Positions 9,095 to 17,490 of a stretch of DNA of 37,014 bases are shown here, piece after piece. The notes beneath the pieces are model-generated. The model searched no databases, was not told where the DNA came from, and saw nothing but the letters and a program-made list of their open reading frames with translations. The DNA is taken from positions 1-37,014 of the forward strand of contig VEOV01000011.1 in assembly GCA_012026855.1 (NCBI GenBank), written 5' to 3'. Numbering within the stretch: the stretch's first letter is position 1; each line of letters begins with the position of its first letter. This DNA comes from Geobacter sp. (GTDB taxonomy: Bacteria; Desulfobacterota; Desulfuromonadia; Geobacterales; DSM-12255). The position numbers were made by a program, and so were the translations under genes.

Positions 9095-9118
9095 CCGCAA
9101 TATAAATGCTTTTGCTGC

Positions 9119-9149
9119 AAGGGTGCTGTGTCGACAGCACCCTTTTTTT
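9119..9149 (+). terminator. Rho-independent terminator after the ferritin-like gene
   Basis: An 11-bp perfect stem (9119-9129 with 9134-9144, AAGGGTGCTGT / ACAGCACCCTT), a 4-base loop and a run of seven T to 9149. It lies 25 bases after the stop codon. Confidence 0.92.
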
Positions 9150-9450
9150 ATCTCCTCAACTCCAGCAGCATGCCGTTGCCAGCGGCTTTGACAATGCAGC
9201 CGGAAAAGCCGCGTCGCTTGACATTCCAGAGCAGGGCAGGGGCTGCCAGCATCAGTACATTGGCAAAGGTCACCCGGTATACATCAGCGGCAGATATGGA
9301 AGAAAACCGCTCTATTACCGCTTTGAAGTCTTTTGCAGATATGGTGATGCCACTTTCCGGAGAGGGACCACCGCCCCCTGAAACACCTCTGGCGGCTAGT
9401 GCGGCGCTGATTAAACAGATTGTCGAATAAACCCTGTTGATGCTTGACAT
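9148..9450 (-). CDS. Hypothetical small exported or membrane protein
   Basis: 100-residue frame with coding-like codon choice (frequent GGC, GCC, CTG, ATC, GTC). I do not recognise a family. Residues 1-20 look like a weak signal sequence (STICLISAALAARG), then a Gly/Ser-rich stretch, an amphipathic middle and a second hydrophobic patch (FANVLMLAAPALLW) near 65-78. The stop lies in the T-run of the convergent terminator. The ATG at 9450 lacks a clear ribosome-binding site, which weakens the call. It is divergent from the methyltransferase gene at 9465 with only 14 bases between the starts, so the two cannot both have full promoters between them. Confidence 0.45.
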   Translation of the reverse strand: MSSINRVYSTICLISAALAARGVSGGGGPSPESGITISAKDFKAVIERFSSISAADVYRVTFANVLMLAAPALLWNVKRRGFSGCIVKAAGNGMLLELRR

Positions 9451-9464
9451 GCATAGAGTTTATC

Positions 9465-10544
9465 ATGAGCGTCATGACTAACCAATACCCGGATTTGGAG
9501 TTTCATCCCGACCTGTCTGATTCAGCACTCAAACTGTCACTGCACAGGCTGCTACGCTCCGGCTCAATCATGGACAGCGCCCTGGAGCAAAGCTGCCGGC
9601 GCCTTTCCGCCAGCTACCGGCTACTCTGCAGCAACACCTCTGAGCCGCTCTGGGCCCCCTGGCTGCAGATAACCCCGGAACTGCGCCGTCAGTCGGAACT
9701 TTATCTACCCCTTGCAGCGATTACCCCCGTCATCCGCCGCCTGATTCGTCTCTCCTGTCGCTATGAGCCGTTTCTCACGGCATTGCCCCAATCATTCAGT
9801 CTTTCCTGGTATGATGCGTTATCATCTTTTCGTCCCATGCCTGTTTCAGCAGATCCAGGCGTACTGATCCGGAATATCGCCGCAGATGAATCCCTGAGAC
9901 AGAGCGTGCTCTCGGCCCTCCTTAATCCGGTCCGCTACGGAGGGGGCTTTGGACGCTACAGCGACCAAATGCAGTTTATCGCCAGGTGGTTGCAGGAACG
10001 GTTAAAAAATGACGCCACGCCACTGCGACTGCTTGATGCCGCCTGCGGCTCGGGAGAACAGTGCTATGAACTGGCTGCAGTGCTGCACGAAACCGCTGTC
10101 AGTGGGGAAAGGGCTCTGATTCATGGGGTCACGGTCGAACCTCTGGAACTGGTTACGGCGGCGCATGGCTGGTTCCCCCATGACAAGGGGCGTCAGGCTG
10201 AGTTCCATAACAGGGTAAAACCTTTGCTGAACATGGGCGCTGGCCGCTTGATCAGGTTCTTTGCCAAAGATATTGAAAAGCCCGGGTGGACAGACGAGAG
10301 CTACGATCTGATTGTCTGTAACGGTTTGATTGGCGGGCCGATACTGCATGACAGGAGGCGAATTGAGCAGGCTCTGCTATCTCTGCTCAGGAAATTGAAA
10401 AAAAAGGGGCTTTTACTGGTTGCAGACCGCTTTCACCACGGCTGGCACAGAAAAACCCCTCGCTCTGCTGTTGCAGACCTGCTTGTTAATGCCGGTCTGG
10501 TTTTCATTGACTGTAAGGATGGTCAGGCTTTTTTCAAGCCTTGA
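9465..10544 (+). CDS. SAM-dependent methyltransferase, CheR-like fold
   Basis: 359-residue protein with a C-terminal Rossmann methyltransferase domain. SAM motif I is LLDAACGSGEQCYELA at about residue 189, and the segment SYDLIVCNGLIGG followed by RRIEQALLSLLRKLKKKGLLLV resembles the catalytic core of CheR. The N-terminal about 170 residues are helical and not recognised. There is no CheR-type N-terminal domain or chemotaxis neighbour, so a chemoreceptor substrate is not supported; the substrate is unknown. Starts at 9465 and 9474 are both possible and neither has a strong ribosome-binding site. The 3' end overlaps the convergent fabH-like gene by 11 bases. Confidence 0.75.
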   Translation: MSVMTNQYPDLEFHPDLSDSALKLSLHRLLRSGSIMDSALEQSCRRLSASYRLLCSNTSEPLWAPWLQITPELRRQSELYLPLAAITPVIRRLIRLSCRYEPFLTALPQSFSLSWYDALSSFRPMPVSADPGVLIRNIAADESLRQSVLSALLNPVRYGGGFGRYSDQMQFIARWLQERLKNDATPLRLLDAACGSGEQCYELAAVLHETAVSGERALIHGVTVEPLELVTAAHGWFPHDKGRQAEFHNRVKPLLNMGAGRLIRFFAKDIEKPGWTDESYDLIVCNGLIGGPILHDRRRIEQALLSLLRKLKKKGLLLVADRFHHGWHRKTPRSAVADLLVNAGLVFIDCKDGQAFFKP

Positions 10545-11514
10545 TAAGAATCCCGCCCCAGGAAAGACCGCCGCCGAAGCCAAGGATCAGCCCCAGGTCA
10601 CCCGGCTTGATTCTGCCACTCCTCCGGTTTTCATCCAGTACCAGACCGACCGAAGCTGCTGCCGTATTACCAAAGCGGTCAAGATTCAGCAGGAATCTGT
10701 CGGCGCTGATGCCAGTTTTCTTGGTGATATGGTCTATAATCCGCAGGTTGGCCTGGTGAGGAATGATGAAATCCAGGTCCGCCGGATTTATGCCGGCCTT
10801 GGCAGTAACCTCGGCAATAATTTTGGGAATAATGTCGGTAGCAAAGATAAAAACCTTTTTCCCCTCCATGAAGAAAAAGTTTTCCTTGTTGGCTATGGTC
10901 TCTGGCGTTCCCGGTTTGCGCGAGCCTGATGAAGGAGCCTGTATCAGCTCCCATCCTCTGCCGTCACTTTTGACAATGGTTTCGACAATGCCCTTCTTCT
11001 CGCTGGTTGCCCTGAAAATTACCGCACCGGCACCATCGCCAAAGAGTGGACATGACCCCTTGTCATCAAAATCCAGGATTTTTGAGTAGGTATCGGCACC
11101 GATCACCATGACGGTCCGGCACTTGCCGGATTTGATCAGGCTGTCGGCCGTGTCCATACCGAAGACCAGACTGCTGCAGACGGCATTCATGTCAAACCCG
11201 TAAGCATTGACCGCGCCGATGTTCTTCTGCACCATGCAGGCTGTTGCCGGCAGAGACATATCAGGTGTGGAGGTCGCCACAATGATGCAGTCCAACTCTG
11301 TTGCGGCCATACCTGCCGATTCAAGAGCACTCTTGGCCGCCGCCGTGGCCAGATCGGAAGTCGACTGGCCTTCTGCAACGAAGCGTCGCTCCTTTATGCC
11401 CGTTCTTGAGCGGATCCACTCGTCTGCGTCTTCTACAAGATAATCGAAAAAGCTGTTGGGGATCAATCTGTCGGCAATTCCGGACCCTGTTGCAACTAGC
11501 TCTGAGTAGAGCAT
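10534..11514 (-). CDS. fabH: 3-oxoacyl-ACP synthase III (FabH-type ketosynthase)
   Basis: 326-residue thiolase-fold enzyme that condenses an acyl-CoA with malonyl-ACP to start fatty acid synthesis. The Cys-His-Asn triad is intact: Cys113 (NAVCSSLVFG), His253 (IPHQANLRI) and Asn283 (RFGNTAAAS). The C-terminal GFGGGLSWG loop is typical. ATG 11514 was chosen because AGGAGG lies at 11521-11526, 6 bases upstream; a GTG at 11529 has none. No plsX, fabD, fabG or acpP is adjacent, so it is an orphan copy. It could be an additional KASIII with a different starter-unit preference, which sequence alone does not settle. Confidence 0.92.
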   Translation of the reverse strand: MLYSELVATGSGIADRLIPNSFFDYLVEDADEWIRSRTGIKERRFVAEGQSTSDLATAAAKSALESAGMAATELDCIIVATSTPDMSLPATACMVQKNIGAVNAYGFDMNAVCSSLVFGMDTADSLIKSGKCRTVMVIGADTYSKILDFDDKGSCPLFGDGAGAVIFRATSEKKGIVETIVKSDGRGWELIQAPSSGSRKPGTPETIANKENFFFMEGKKVFIFATDIIPKIIAEVTAKAGINPADLDFIIPHQANLRIIDHITKKTGISADRFLLNLDRFGNTAAASVGLVLDENRRSGRIKPGDLGLILGFGGGLSWGGILIKA

Positions 11515-11560
11515 CTGTTTCCTCCTCACATACGGATAAGGCAGTGATTGTACTTAGTTT

Positions 11561-11588
11561 TTATTACACATTAAAACCTGTAAGTCAA
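11561..11588 (-). promoter_or_regulatory. Sigma70-type promoter for the fabH-like gene
   Basis: On the minus strand, TTGACT (11588-11583), a 16-base spacer, then TAATAA (11566-11561). It lies in the short gap after the small membrane protein gene and about 45 bases before the start codon. Confidence 0.6.
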
Positions 11589-11589
11589 A

Positions 11590-11934
11590 TTAAACATTAT
11601 CAACAGAGCTGCCACCATCACCTGCCGGCCTGGCAAACGCAGCATCTATAGCAGCAGCGCCCCAGATCATGGCAAAACCGGCAAGCAGCCAGCCAATTTC
11701 CGGCGAAGTCCTGTTTATTTCTTCAAGCAGCTGCAGAGCCTCACCAGTCCCCGAAATTCTGGCGGTAAGCAGAAACGAGCCCATTTTTTTCAGGACAATA
11801 AACACAGACCCAAGCAGAAAAAAATTAACCAAAACCAGGTAAATACCCCCTTTTACCTTGTCCCCCTTGTAGAGCTGACCGATTCCTGGCAATAAAAATG
11901 CGGAAAGCAGAAATGCCTTGAAGTTGACTTTCAA
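11590..11934 (-). CDS. Small membrane protein, function unknown
   Basis: 114-residue protein with three hydrophobic segments (about 7-18, 30-48 and 80-97). The N-terminal FLLPGIGQLYKGDKVKGGIYL is the PGxGQxYxG motif seen in many small membrane proteins, including TM2- and DUF5683-like families; no function follows from it. The start is a TTG at 11934 with GAGGAG at 11942-11947, spaced 7 bases. A tail of about 15 polar residues ends the protein. It precedes the fabH-like gene on the same strand, which however has its own promoter. Confidence 0.7.
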   Translation of the reverse strand: MKVNFKAFLLSAFLLPGIGQLYKGDKVKGGIYLVLVNFFLLGSVFIVLKKMGSFLLTARISGTGEALQLLEEINRTSPEIGWLLAGFAMIWGAAAIDAAFARPAGDGGSSVDNV

Positions 11935-12008
11935 TATGAAGCTCCTCTAAATTCATCTGTTGTAAATCTGCACCAGTGTGATAATAATTTATATTCAGGT
12001 GAGGGGCA

Positions 12009-12575
12009 ATGTCAAAGCGCAAAGAGATACTCATTCAACTTCTCAAGGACAGTGACAGCGATGTCAGTGCCGCTGCAGCAGCTGCACTCGAAGTGCTTGA
12101 GAGCGTTCAGGGAATTAATGAGATTCTTGAGCAGCTCAAGAGTGGGGAGCTGGCAGAAAAGGTACGTGCTATCTATGCACTGGGAGAAGCAGGTGGCGAA
12201 AAAGTCCTGAAACCGCTCGTCTACTGTGCTTCAAGACCAGAGGTTGAGCTTAAGGGAGCGGCCATTGATGCTCTCGGCCGGGTAGCCCACCGATCAACTA
12301 TCCCAATTCTGCTCGACAAGCTGAAAGATGACAATTCCGGTATCAGAGCCAGAGCCATTAAGGCGCTTGGCGCCTTCAGGGACAGCTCTCTAAACAACTC
12401 TCTACTGCAGTTTCTGGATGCAGGCGATGGCCTGACGGATGTTGAAGCCGCTCTTGCCCTGGCGGCAAGTGGCGATCCTGCCCTCGAAGAGCCCCTGATA
12501 AGACTGGCCGCTTCTCCCATAGCCGCTGCCAGGGCGGCTGCAGCCACTGCGTTGGCAATGCTCAGGCCAGCTTGA
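12009..12575 (+). CDS. Short HEAT-repeat protein
   Basis: 188 residues built of about five HEAT/PBS-lyase-type helical repeats (for example VRAIYALGEAGGEKVLKPLV and GAAIDALGRVAHRSTIPILL), probably a protein-binding scaffold. There is no signal peptide or catalytic motif. GAGGGG (12000-12005) precedes the ATG. A weak promoter, TTGTAA (11960-11965), 17 bases, AATAAT (11983-11988), is possible. The 3' end overlaps the convergent HD-GYP gene by 14 bases. HEAT proteins occur three times in this window, one of them next to the same HD-GYP gene. Confidence 0.8.
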   Translation: MSKRKEILIQLLKDSDSDVSAAAAAALEVLESVQGINEILEQLKSGELAEKVRAIYALGEAGGEKVLKPLVYCASRPEVELKGAAIDALGRVAHRSTIPILLDKLKDDNSGIRARAIKALGAFRDSSLNNSLLQFLDAGDGLTDVEAALALAASGDPALEEPLIRLAASPIAAARAAAATALAMLRPA

Positions 12576-13935
12576 AGTAATCCCCCACTTCAATCCCCTT
12601 TTTAAGAGGATCGACAACTCCGACAATTGTCTGCGTGCCACCACCCCGCTCAAGAAGCTTCTCGGTCACAGGTTTTGCGACCTTCACCCCGTCAGAATCA
12701 AAAATAACCATTACCAGCGGCGCATCCGGATTTATACTGCTTGATTTCCAGACAAGAGCAATTTCGTTCGTATTGAGCCGCACAAGTGTCCCTGGAGGAT
12801 ATTTGCCCATCATTGTGGCAAAACTTTTGACCAGGTCTGGGTCCAGGAATTCCCCTGCCAGTTCCTTCATCCTGCTGATGGCTGTGGCAGGAGGCATCGG
12901 CTGCTGATACACCCTGAGGGTCGTACAGGCATCGAAGCAGTCGGCTATGGCAATTATCCTGCTCATCACCCCCACGTCACGATTCTGCGCCCACTCAGGA
13001 TAACCTTTTTTATTGTAGCGCAGATGGTGCCCCAGCACGGCATTGGCAACGTCCGGTGAAAGGCCGGCCATTTTATCAATTATCTTCACACCGTCTTCGG
13101 GATGCTTCTTTATTTCATCAAACTCGACGGATGTAAGTTTTCCAGGTTTGTTGATGATCGACTTTGAAACCATGGTCTTGCCGATGTCATGGAGAAACCC
13201 TGCCATGCCGGCAATCTCCACCGTCTGTTTGTCAAACTTGAGATGGGCGGCCAGAGCCATTGCGATGACGCCAACGTTGACACTGTGGTTGAATGTGTAA
13301 TTGTCATAATCCTTGATCATTGCCAGTGAAGAAATAACCAGAGGATCCTGGACCGCAATTTCGCTAAATTGCCTGGTTGCTGCCAGGAGTCTCTCACTTG
13401 AAGGGATCCTATGCTCTTCGATATCGGAGAAGGCGGTTCTGATGGATTCCAGCGCAACCTGGTAAGCATTACCAGCTTCGTGAATCAGCCTCTCTTCGTT
13501 GTCCTCCTCGGAAATCACCATGATGTGTGAGATGCCATTATCCTCAAGAGTTGCTATTAATGCTTGCGTAGAGAGCGTTCTGTCGGCAAAGAGCTTTGCA
13601 AGGGTGAATATCTCTTCAGCACCAACACCCTGAGTAATGATGACCGCGTCTATTTTTCTGGAGGCAAAGATGTTTGCCAGCTCCTCAACAGGGGCTGGGG
13701 CTGTAACAAAGAGATGCTCCTCAACAAAAAGAATTTCGTCCGAAAGACCGATTCTGATTGAGCCGGTCCCTTTCAGATATGCCGTAATCATCCCGTGCAG
13801 ATCATTAAGCGGGCGCGTCAAGGCCGGATTCCCAGGTGGATAGAGTGTAGTACTCCTGATTAGACCGGCAAAAATTGATGCCAGTCTCTGGGCAACTGCC
13901 ATAGTCAGATTCTGTTTCAAGCTGTCTGTTGTCAT
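12562..13935 (-). CDS. HD-GYP domain protein, putative c-di-GMP phosphodiesterase
   Basis: 457 residues. Residues about 15-130 form an uncharacterised N-terminal domain with the motif LYPPGNP at 31-37. Residues about 195-370 are an HD-GYP domain: His217 (NHSVNV), His249-Asp250 (FLHDIGK), His303-His304 and GYP at 311-313. HD-GYP enzymes hydrolyse c-di-GMP with a metal centre. Here the stretch from the HH pair to GYP reads HHLRYNKKGYP rather than the usual HHExxDGxGYP, so activity is uncertain, although the metal-binding histidines are kept. The C-terminal about 85 residues are a beta-rich tail common in this group. The start codon overlaps the stop of the upstream HEAT gene (ATGA), indicating coupled translation. 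Confidence 0.88.
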   Translation of the reverse strand: MTTDSLKQNLTMAVAQRLASIFAGLIRSTTLYPPGNPALTRPLNDLHGMITAYLKGTGSIRIGLSDEILFVEEHLFVTAPAPVEELANIFASRKIDAVIITQGVGAEEIFTLAKLFADRTLSTQALIATLEDNGISHIMVISEEDNEERLIHEAGNAYQVALESIRTAFSDIEEHRIPSSERLLAATRQFSEIAVQDPLVISSLAMIKDYDNYTFNHSVNVGVIAMALAAHLKFDKQTVEIAGMAGFLHDIGKTMVSKSIINKPGKLTSVEFDEIKKHPEDGVKIIDKMAGLSPDVANAVLGHHLRYNKKGYPEWAQNRDVGVMSRIIAIADCFDACTTLRVYQQPMPPATAISRMKELAGEFLDPDLVKSFATMMGKYPPGTLVRLNTNEIALVWKSSSINPDAPLVMVIFDSDGVKVAKPVTEKLLERGGGTQTIVGVVDPLKKGIEVGDYFKLA

Positions 13936-15521
13936 TTCACTACCCGTTCGAGATTGTCTGCGGCATCAGCGCAGGCCTCTCCCAGTGTGTTGCCCGAACC
14001 CGCCAGCCGCTTCAGAAGAGGCAGTGCCGTCTCGTCCCCCATCTGACCGAGTGCAGTGGCAGCAGCAACCTTCAGTTCTGCCCAGCGCCGCGGTGCCAAC
14101 CAACCTCGTGTTACGAGTATATCCATCAGCACAGCTGTCGCCTGTCTGTTCCCTATCCTGCCCAGTGCGGCAATGGCAAGCTTTTTCAGGTGCATGTTTT
14201 TCAGAAATGTGTCGGAAGCCAGCACGATCGCCATAAGAGGTTTTACCGCCAAGTGCGATCTCATGGCTCCAAGGGAATAAACAGCCTGTCTGACCACCTC
14301 CGGATCGCTGTCACCAAGCAGCTCGATGACAGAGCTTTCAGCCCCCTGTGGACTGATTTTAAGAAGAGACTTGACCACCTCTTTTCTTACCTTCGTTTCC
14401 GGATGCCAAATAGCCTGCTGAAGCGGTTTCAAGGCACTAATTGAAGCAATTTCGCCAAGAATGGTTACCATGTTCCTGACAACGTACCAGCGCTCATCCT
14501 TCAGCATCGACACAATCGCAGGGACTGCGGCCTCCCCGGCTCTCGTCAACGCATTGGCGACAAATTTACGCATACGCAGCGATTCAGCTACACAGAGTCG
14601 CTGAATAAGTGGATAGGCCAGAGTTTTCCCGATCGTAGTACATAGATTATCGACAAGGTCACTCAACTCATCGCTTCTCTGCTCCAGATTATCAAGCAGG
14701 TAATTTGTAACACCAGCATCGGTTATCTGCTCAAGCACATATCGAGTATACTCTTTCTCTGCCGGGCTTCTTTCCGGGGAAGAGTACTCCTGCAACAGAA
14801 TCTCGAGTGCTTGCGGAAGCGGCCCGAAAAACTCCTTAGCCTTAAGCCGCTCGACGCAATCCATTATTTCCCTGGCAAGCTCCAGATACTCGGTTTCATC
14901 AACGGAAGATTTGAGCCTGCTGAGAAGTGGCTCCAGGCTTTTCTCCTCTGGAGTAAGCTGCATAGCACTACCTGAAGAGCTGCCATCCTCCCCTTCGCTG
15001 CCTGCTTCGCCAGGCACACCGGTCTCTTCCTCGGCGCCTTCATGTTGCTTCTGTTTCAAAAGCTCCAGATCAACTTCATTGACACCGATTGAAGAAATAC
15101 CGGCACGGCTGACAGCCTTCTCGATACCGCCGGATGACAGCACTTCCGAAGCGTCGGCAGTCAATATCGTAAGAAATGCCTTGAGCTCTCGCACCGAAAG
15201 TTCCGGCAGGATGATAAGGCGCTGAAGTTTGCGCGTCAGCATCTCCCTCGCCAAAGCCTTGGCAGTGGATGAAGTGCTTCTGAGACCGGCTTCAGGAGCG
15301 GTACAGGCATCCCTGCTCCAGAGTAGTATCAGCTCCCTCTTCTGCAACATCGGCTTGAGCAGTGCATATGCTGAAGTAATTGCCTCGTCACGTTGTGGAT
15401 GATCCGGGGGATAAAAATTCAGTGCTTTCTGTGCCTTGGCAAGAGCATTCAAAGCGGCATCCAGCTGAAGATTCTGATCCTGGCTGCTGATTGAACGAGT
15501 ATTTTCATCAGGTTCTGGCAT
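13932..15521 (-). CDS. HEAT-repeat protein coupled to the HD-GYP protein
   Basis: 529 residues. An N-terminal domain carries NFYPPDHP at 36-42, like the YPPGNP region of the downstream HD-GYP protein. A Glu/Gly/Ser-rich linker lies near 160-190. Residues about 210-520 are HEAT repeats (for example KFVANALTRAGEAAVPAIVS and RQAVYSLGAMRSHLAVKPLM). It is probably a cytoplasmic scaffold. ATG 15521 has GGAG at 15527-15530, spaced 5 bases. The ATGA overlap with the HD-GYP gene and the shared N-terminal domain suggest that the two proteins work together. Confidence 0.82.
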   Translation of the reverse strand: MPEPDENTRSISSQDQNLQLDAALNALAKAQKALNFYPPDHPQRDEAITSAYALLKPMLQKRELILLWSRDACTAPEAGLRSTSSTAKALAREMLTRKLQRLIILPELSVRELKAFLTILTADASEVLSSGGIEKAVSRAGISSIGVNEVDLELLKQKQHEGAEEETGVPGEAGSEGEDGSSSGSAMQLTPEEKSLEPLLSRLKSSVDETEYLELAREIMDCVERLKAKEFFGPLPQALEILLQEYSSPERSPAEKEYTRYVLEQITDAGVTNYLLDNLEQRSDELSDLVDNLCTTIGKTLAYPLIQRLCVAESLRMRKFVANALTRAGEAAVPAIVSMLKDERWYVVRNMVTILGEIASISALKPLQQAIWHPETKVRKEVVKSLLKISPQGAESSVIELLGDSDPEVVRQAVYSLGAMRSHLAVKPLMAIVLASDTFLKNMHLKKLAIAALGRIGNRQATAVLMDILVTRGWLAPRRWAELKVAAATALGQMGDETALPLLKRLAGSGNTLGEACADAADNLERVVK

Positions 15522-15554
15522 AGCGACTCCAAAGCATTAAAAAACGTCTTTCTT

Positions 15555-15582
15555 ATCCTATCCAAAATCAACACTTTTGCAA
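15555..15582 (-). promoter_or_regulatory. Promoter for the HEAT/HD-GYP operon
   Basis: Minus-strand TTGCAA (15582-15577), a 16-base spacer, then TAGGAT (15560-15555), about 33 bases before the start codon. Confidence 0.5.
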
Positions 15583-15619
15583 GCTTTAACGGGAATGGCG
15601 TCCCGACGGCGATGTCCTG

Positions 15620-15648
15620 TTGACACTGCAATGCCCGCGGCATAAGAT
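15620..15648 (+). promoter_or_regulatory. Sigma70-type promoter for radA
   Basis: TTGACA (15620-15625), a 17-base spacer and TAAGAT (15643-15648), close to the sigma70 consensus and directly upstream of the radA ribosome-binding site. Confidence 0.75.
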
Positions 15649-15675
15649 TCAATAAAACGCTTAAAGGTGGCTGAA

Positions 15676-17019
15676 TTGAAGAAAAAGTCTTTTTTTGCAT
15701 GCCAGAAATGTGGCTGCCAGTCACCCAAATGGCTGGGCAAGTGTCCTGACTGCGGCGAATGGAACACCATGGCAGAAGAGCAGGAGATCTCTTCGACAAG
15801 ACTCCTGTCCGGAGAAGCTGCCAAACCGGTACCGCTCTCCATGGTAAAGCGTGATATCCAGAACCGCAGTTCATGCGGCATATCCGAATTTGACCGGGTT
15901 CTGGGCGGCGGCCTGGTCGAAGGTTCCATGGTGCTTATCGGCGGAGATCCAGGCATTGGTAAATCCACGCTCCTGTTGCAAGCATCTGCCCATCTCGCTT
16001 CAAATGGCGGCAAAGTCCTTTATGTATCCGCGGAAGAGTCGGTGGAACAGATCAAACTACGGGCAATGCGCATGGGGATCACTTCGGACAACCTTTACCT
16101 GCTCGGGGAAACCAATATCGAGCGGATCGCCGCACAAATCGCCGAACTGAAGCCAGTCGCCGCAGTGATCGACTCCATCCAGACCGTCTTCACATCCACT
16201 ATCGAATCTGCGCCAGGCAGTGTCAGCCAGGTAAGAGAGTCTGCGGGACGACTGATGCTGACGGCCAAGGGGGGTAAAATCCCGCTGTTTCTGGTCGGCC
16301 ATGTCACCAAGGACGGCTCTCTGGCCGGCCCCCGCGTACTGGAGCATCTTGTTGACACTGTTCTCTATTTTGAAGGTGATTCAGGACACTCATTCAGAAT
16401 TCTGCGGGCAGTAAAAAACAGATTTGGCTCGACCAATGAAATCGGTGTCTTTGAAATGAAAGATACCGGTCTCTCCCCGGTTGCCAACCCATCGGAACTG
16501 TTCCTCGCAGAGAGACCGCTAGGGGTTTCCGGCTCGATAGTCGTTTCTGCCCTGGAGGGGACAAGGCCTCTTCTGGTCGAACTTCAGGCGCTTGTTTCCG
16601 CAACATCATTCGGCAACCCTCGCCGTACAACCATCGGTGTTGATCACAACCGGCTTGCACTTCTGGTGGCAGTGCTTGAGAAAAAGGTCGGCCTGCATCT
16701 GTCAGGACACGATATTTTCCTCAATGCAGCCGGCGGTGTAAGATTGAACGAACCCGCTGCAGACCTGGGAATGGTTATGGCGGTTGCCTCCAGCCACCTT
16801 GACAAACCTATTGATCCACAAACGCTTTTTCTCGGCGAAGTGGGTCTCTCAGGAGAAGTAAGGGCTGTAAGCCAGCCGGAGATACGGATCAGGGAAGCGG
16901 TCAAACTCGGCTTTACCAGATGCATCCTCCCTTACGGCAGCTTGAAACAGGTGAAAGTCAAAGGAATCGAGCTTGTCGGCGTAAAAAAAGTGGATGAAGC
17001 ACTTGCTGCGGCACTCTGA
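15676..17019 (+). CDS. radA: DNA repair protein RadA
   Basis: RecA-like branch-migration ATPase that processes recombination intermediates. From the chosen start the protein has 447 residues. The N-terminal C4 zinc finger uses Cys9, 12, 23 and 26. Walker A is GGDPGIGKST at about 89-98, the RadA-specific KNRFG motif starts at Lys247, and the C-terminal Lon-protease-like domain (LSGHDIFLNAAGGVRLNEPAADLG) is complete. A TTG at 15676 is preferred because AAAGGTGG (15664-15670 region) lies about 5 bases upstream and the product then begins MKKK, as RadA usually does; a GTG at 15667 would add three residues but has no ribosome-binding site. Confidence 0.96.
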   Translation: MKKKSFFACQKCGCQSPKWLGKCPDCGEWNTMAEEQEISSTRLLSGEAAKPVPLSMVKRDIQNRSSCGISEFDRVLGGGLVEGSMVLIGGDPGIGKSTLLLQASAHLASNGGKVLYVSAEESVEQIKLRAMRMGITSDNLYLLGETNIERIAAQIAELKPVAAVIDSIQTVFTSTIESAPGSVSQVRESAGRLMLTAKGGKIPLFLVGHVTKDGSLAGPRVLEHLVDTVLYFEGDSGHSFRILRAVKNRFGSTNEIGVFEMKDTGLSPVANPSELFLAERPLGVSGSIVVSALEGTRPLLVELQALVSATSFGNPRRTTIGVDHNRLALLVAVLEKKVGLHLSGHDIFLNAAGGVRLNEPAADLGMVMAVASSHLDKPIDPQTLFLGEVGLSGEVRAVSQPEIRIREAVKLGFTRCILPYGSLKQVKVKGIELVGVKKVDEALAAAL

Positions 17020-17098
17020 AAAGTGCAGTAGAAAAAAGACTTTACTTGCATGCGAAAATATTTTTTAATATGGGCTTATATTCAGGAGGCCACCTGCC

Positions 17099-17455
17099 AT
17101 GAATCAGGATAAAATAGAGTACTTCAGACAGGTTTTACACGATGAGATGCGCAATCTTCTCGGTGAAGCCGGCAAAACAGTCTCCGAGATGACCGCAGAC
17201 AATGTCAATTTCCCGGATCCTACTGACAGGGCTACTCAGGAATCTGACCGGAATTTCGAACTGCGCATTCGCGACCGCGAGCGAAAACTGATCAACAAGA
17301 TCAAGGAGGCTCTGGAGCGAATTGACCAGGGCGAATTCGGTGTCTGTGAGCTCTGCGGCGAAGAGATCAGTGAAGGCCGACTGAAGGCCAGACCCGTCAC
17401 CACACTCTGTATCGACTGCAAGATTGAAGAGGAACGCAAGGAGAAACACCACTGA
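17099..17455 (+). CDS. dksA: DksA/TraR family zinc-finger protein
   Basis: 118-residue DksA-type protein, which binds the RNA polymerase secondary channel and, with ppGpp, adjusts transcription. An N-terminal helical coiled coil (about 1-75) is followed by a C4 zinc finger with Cys83, 86, 104 and 107 (CELCGEE...CIDCK). Acidic residues that would form the coiled-coil tip are present but I did not map them individually. At 118 residues it is shorter than E. coli DksA (151), matching the shorter deltaproteobacterial form. AGGAGG precedes the ATG. The gene may have its own promoter in the 79-base gap after radA, but none is convincing. Confidence 0.92.
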   Translation: MNQDKIEYFRQVLHDEMRNLLGEAGKTVSEMTADNVNFPDPTDRATQESDRNFELRIRDRERKLINKIKEALERIDQGEFGVCELCGEEISEGRLKARPVTTLCIDCKIEEERKEKHH

Positions 17456-17490
17456 TTTTTTCCAGCGTCTTGACCCGCTCCGGAGAGACG

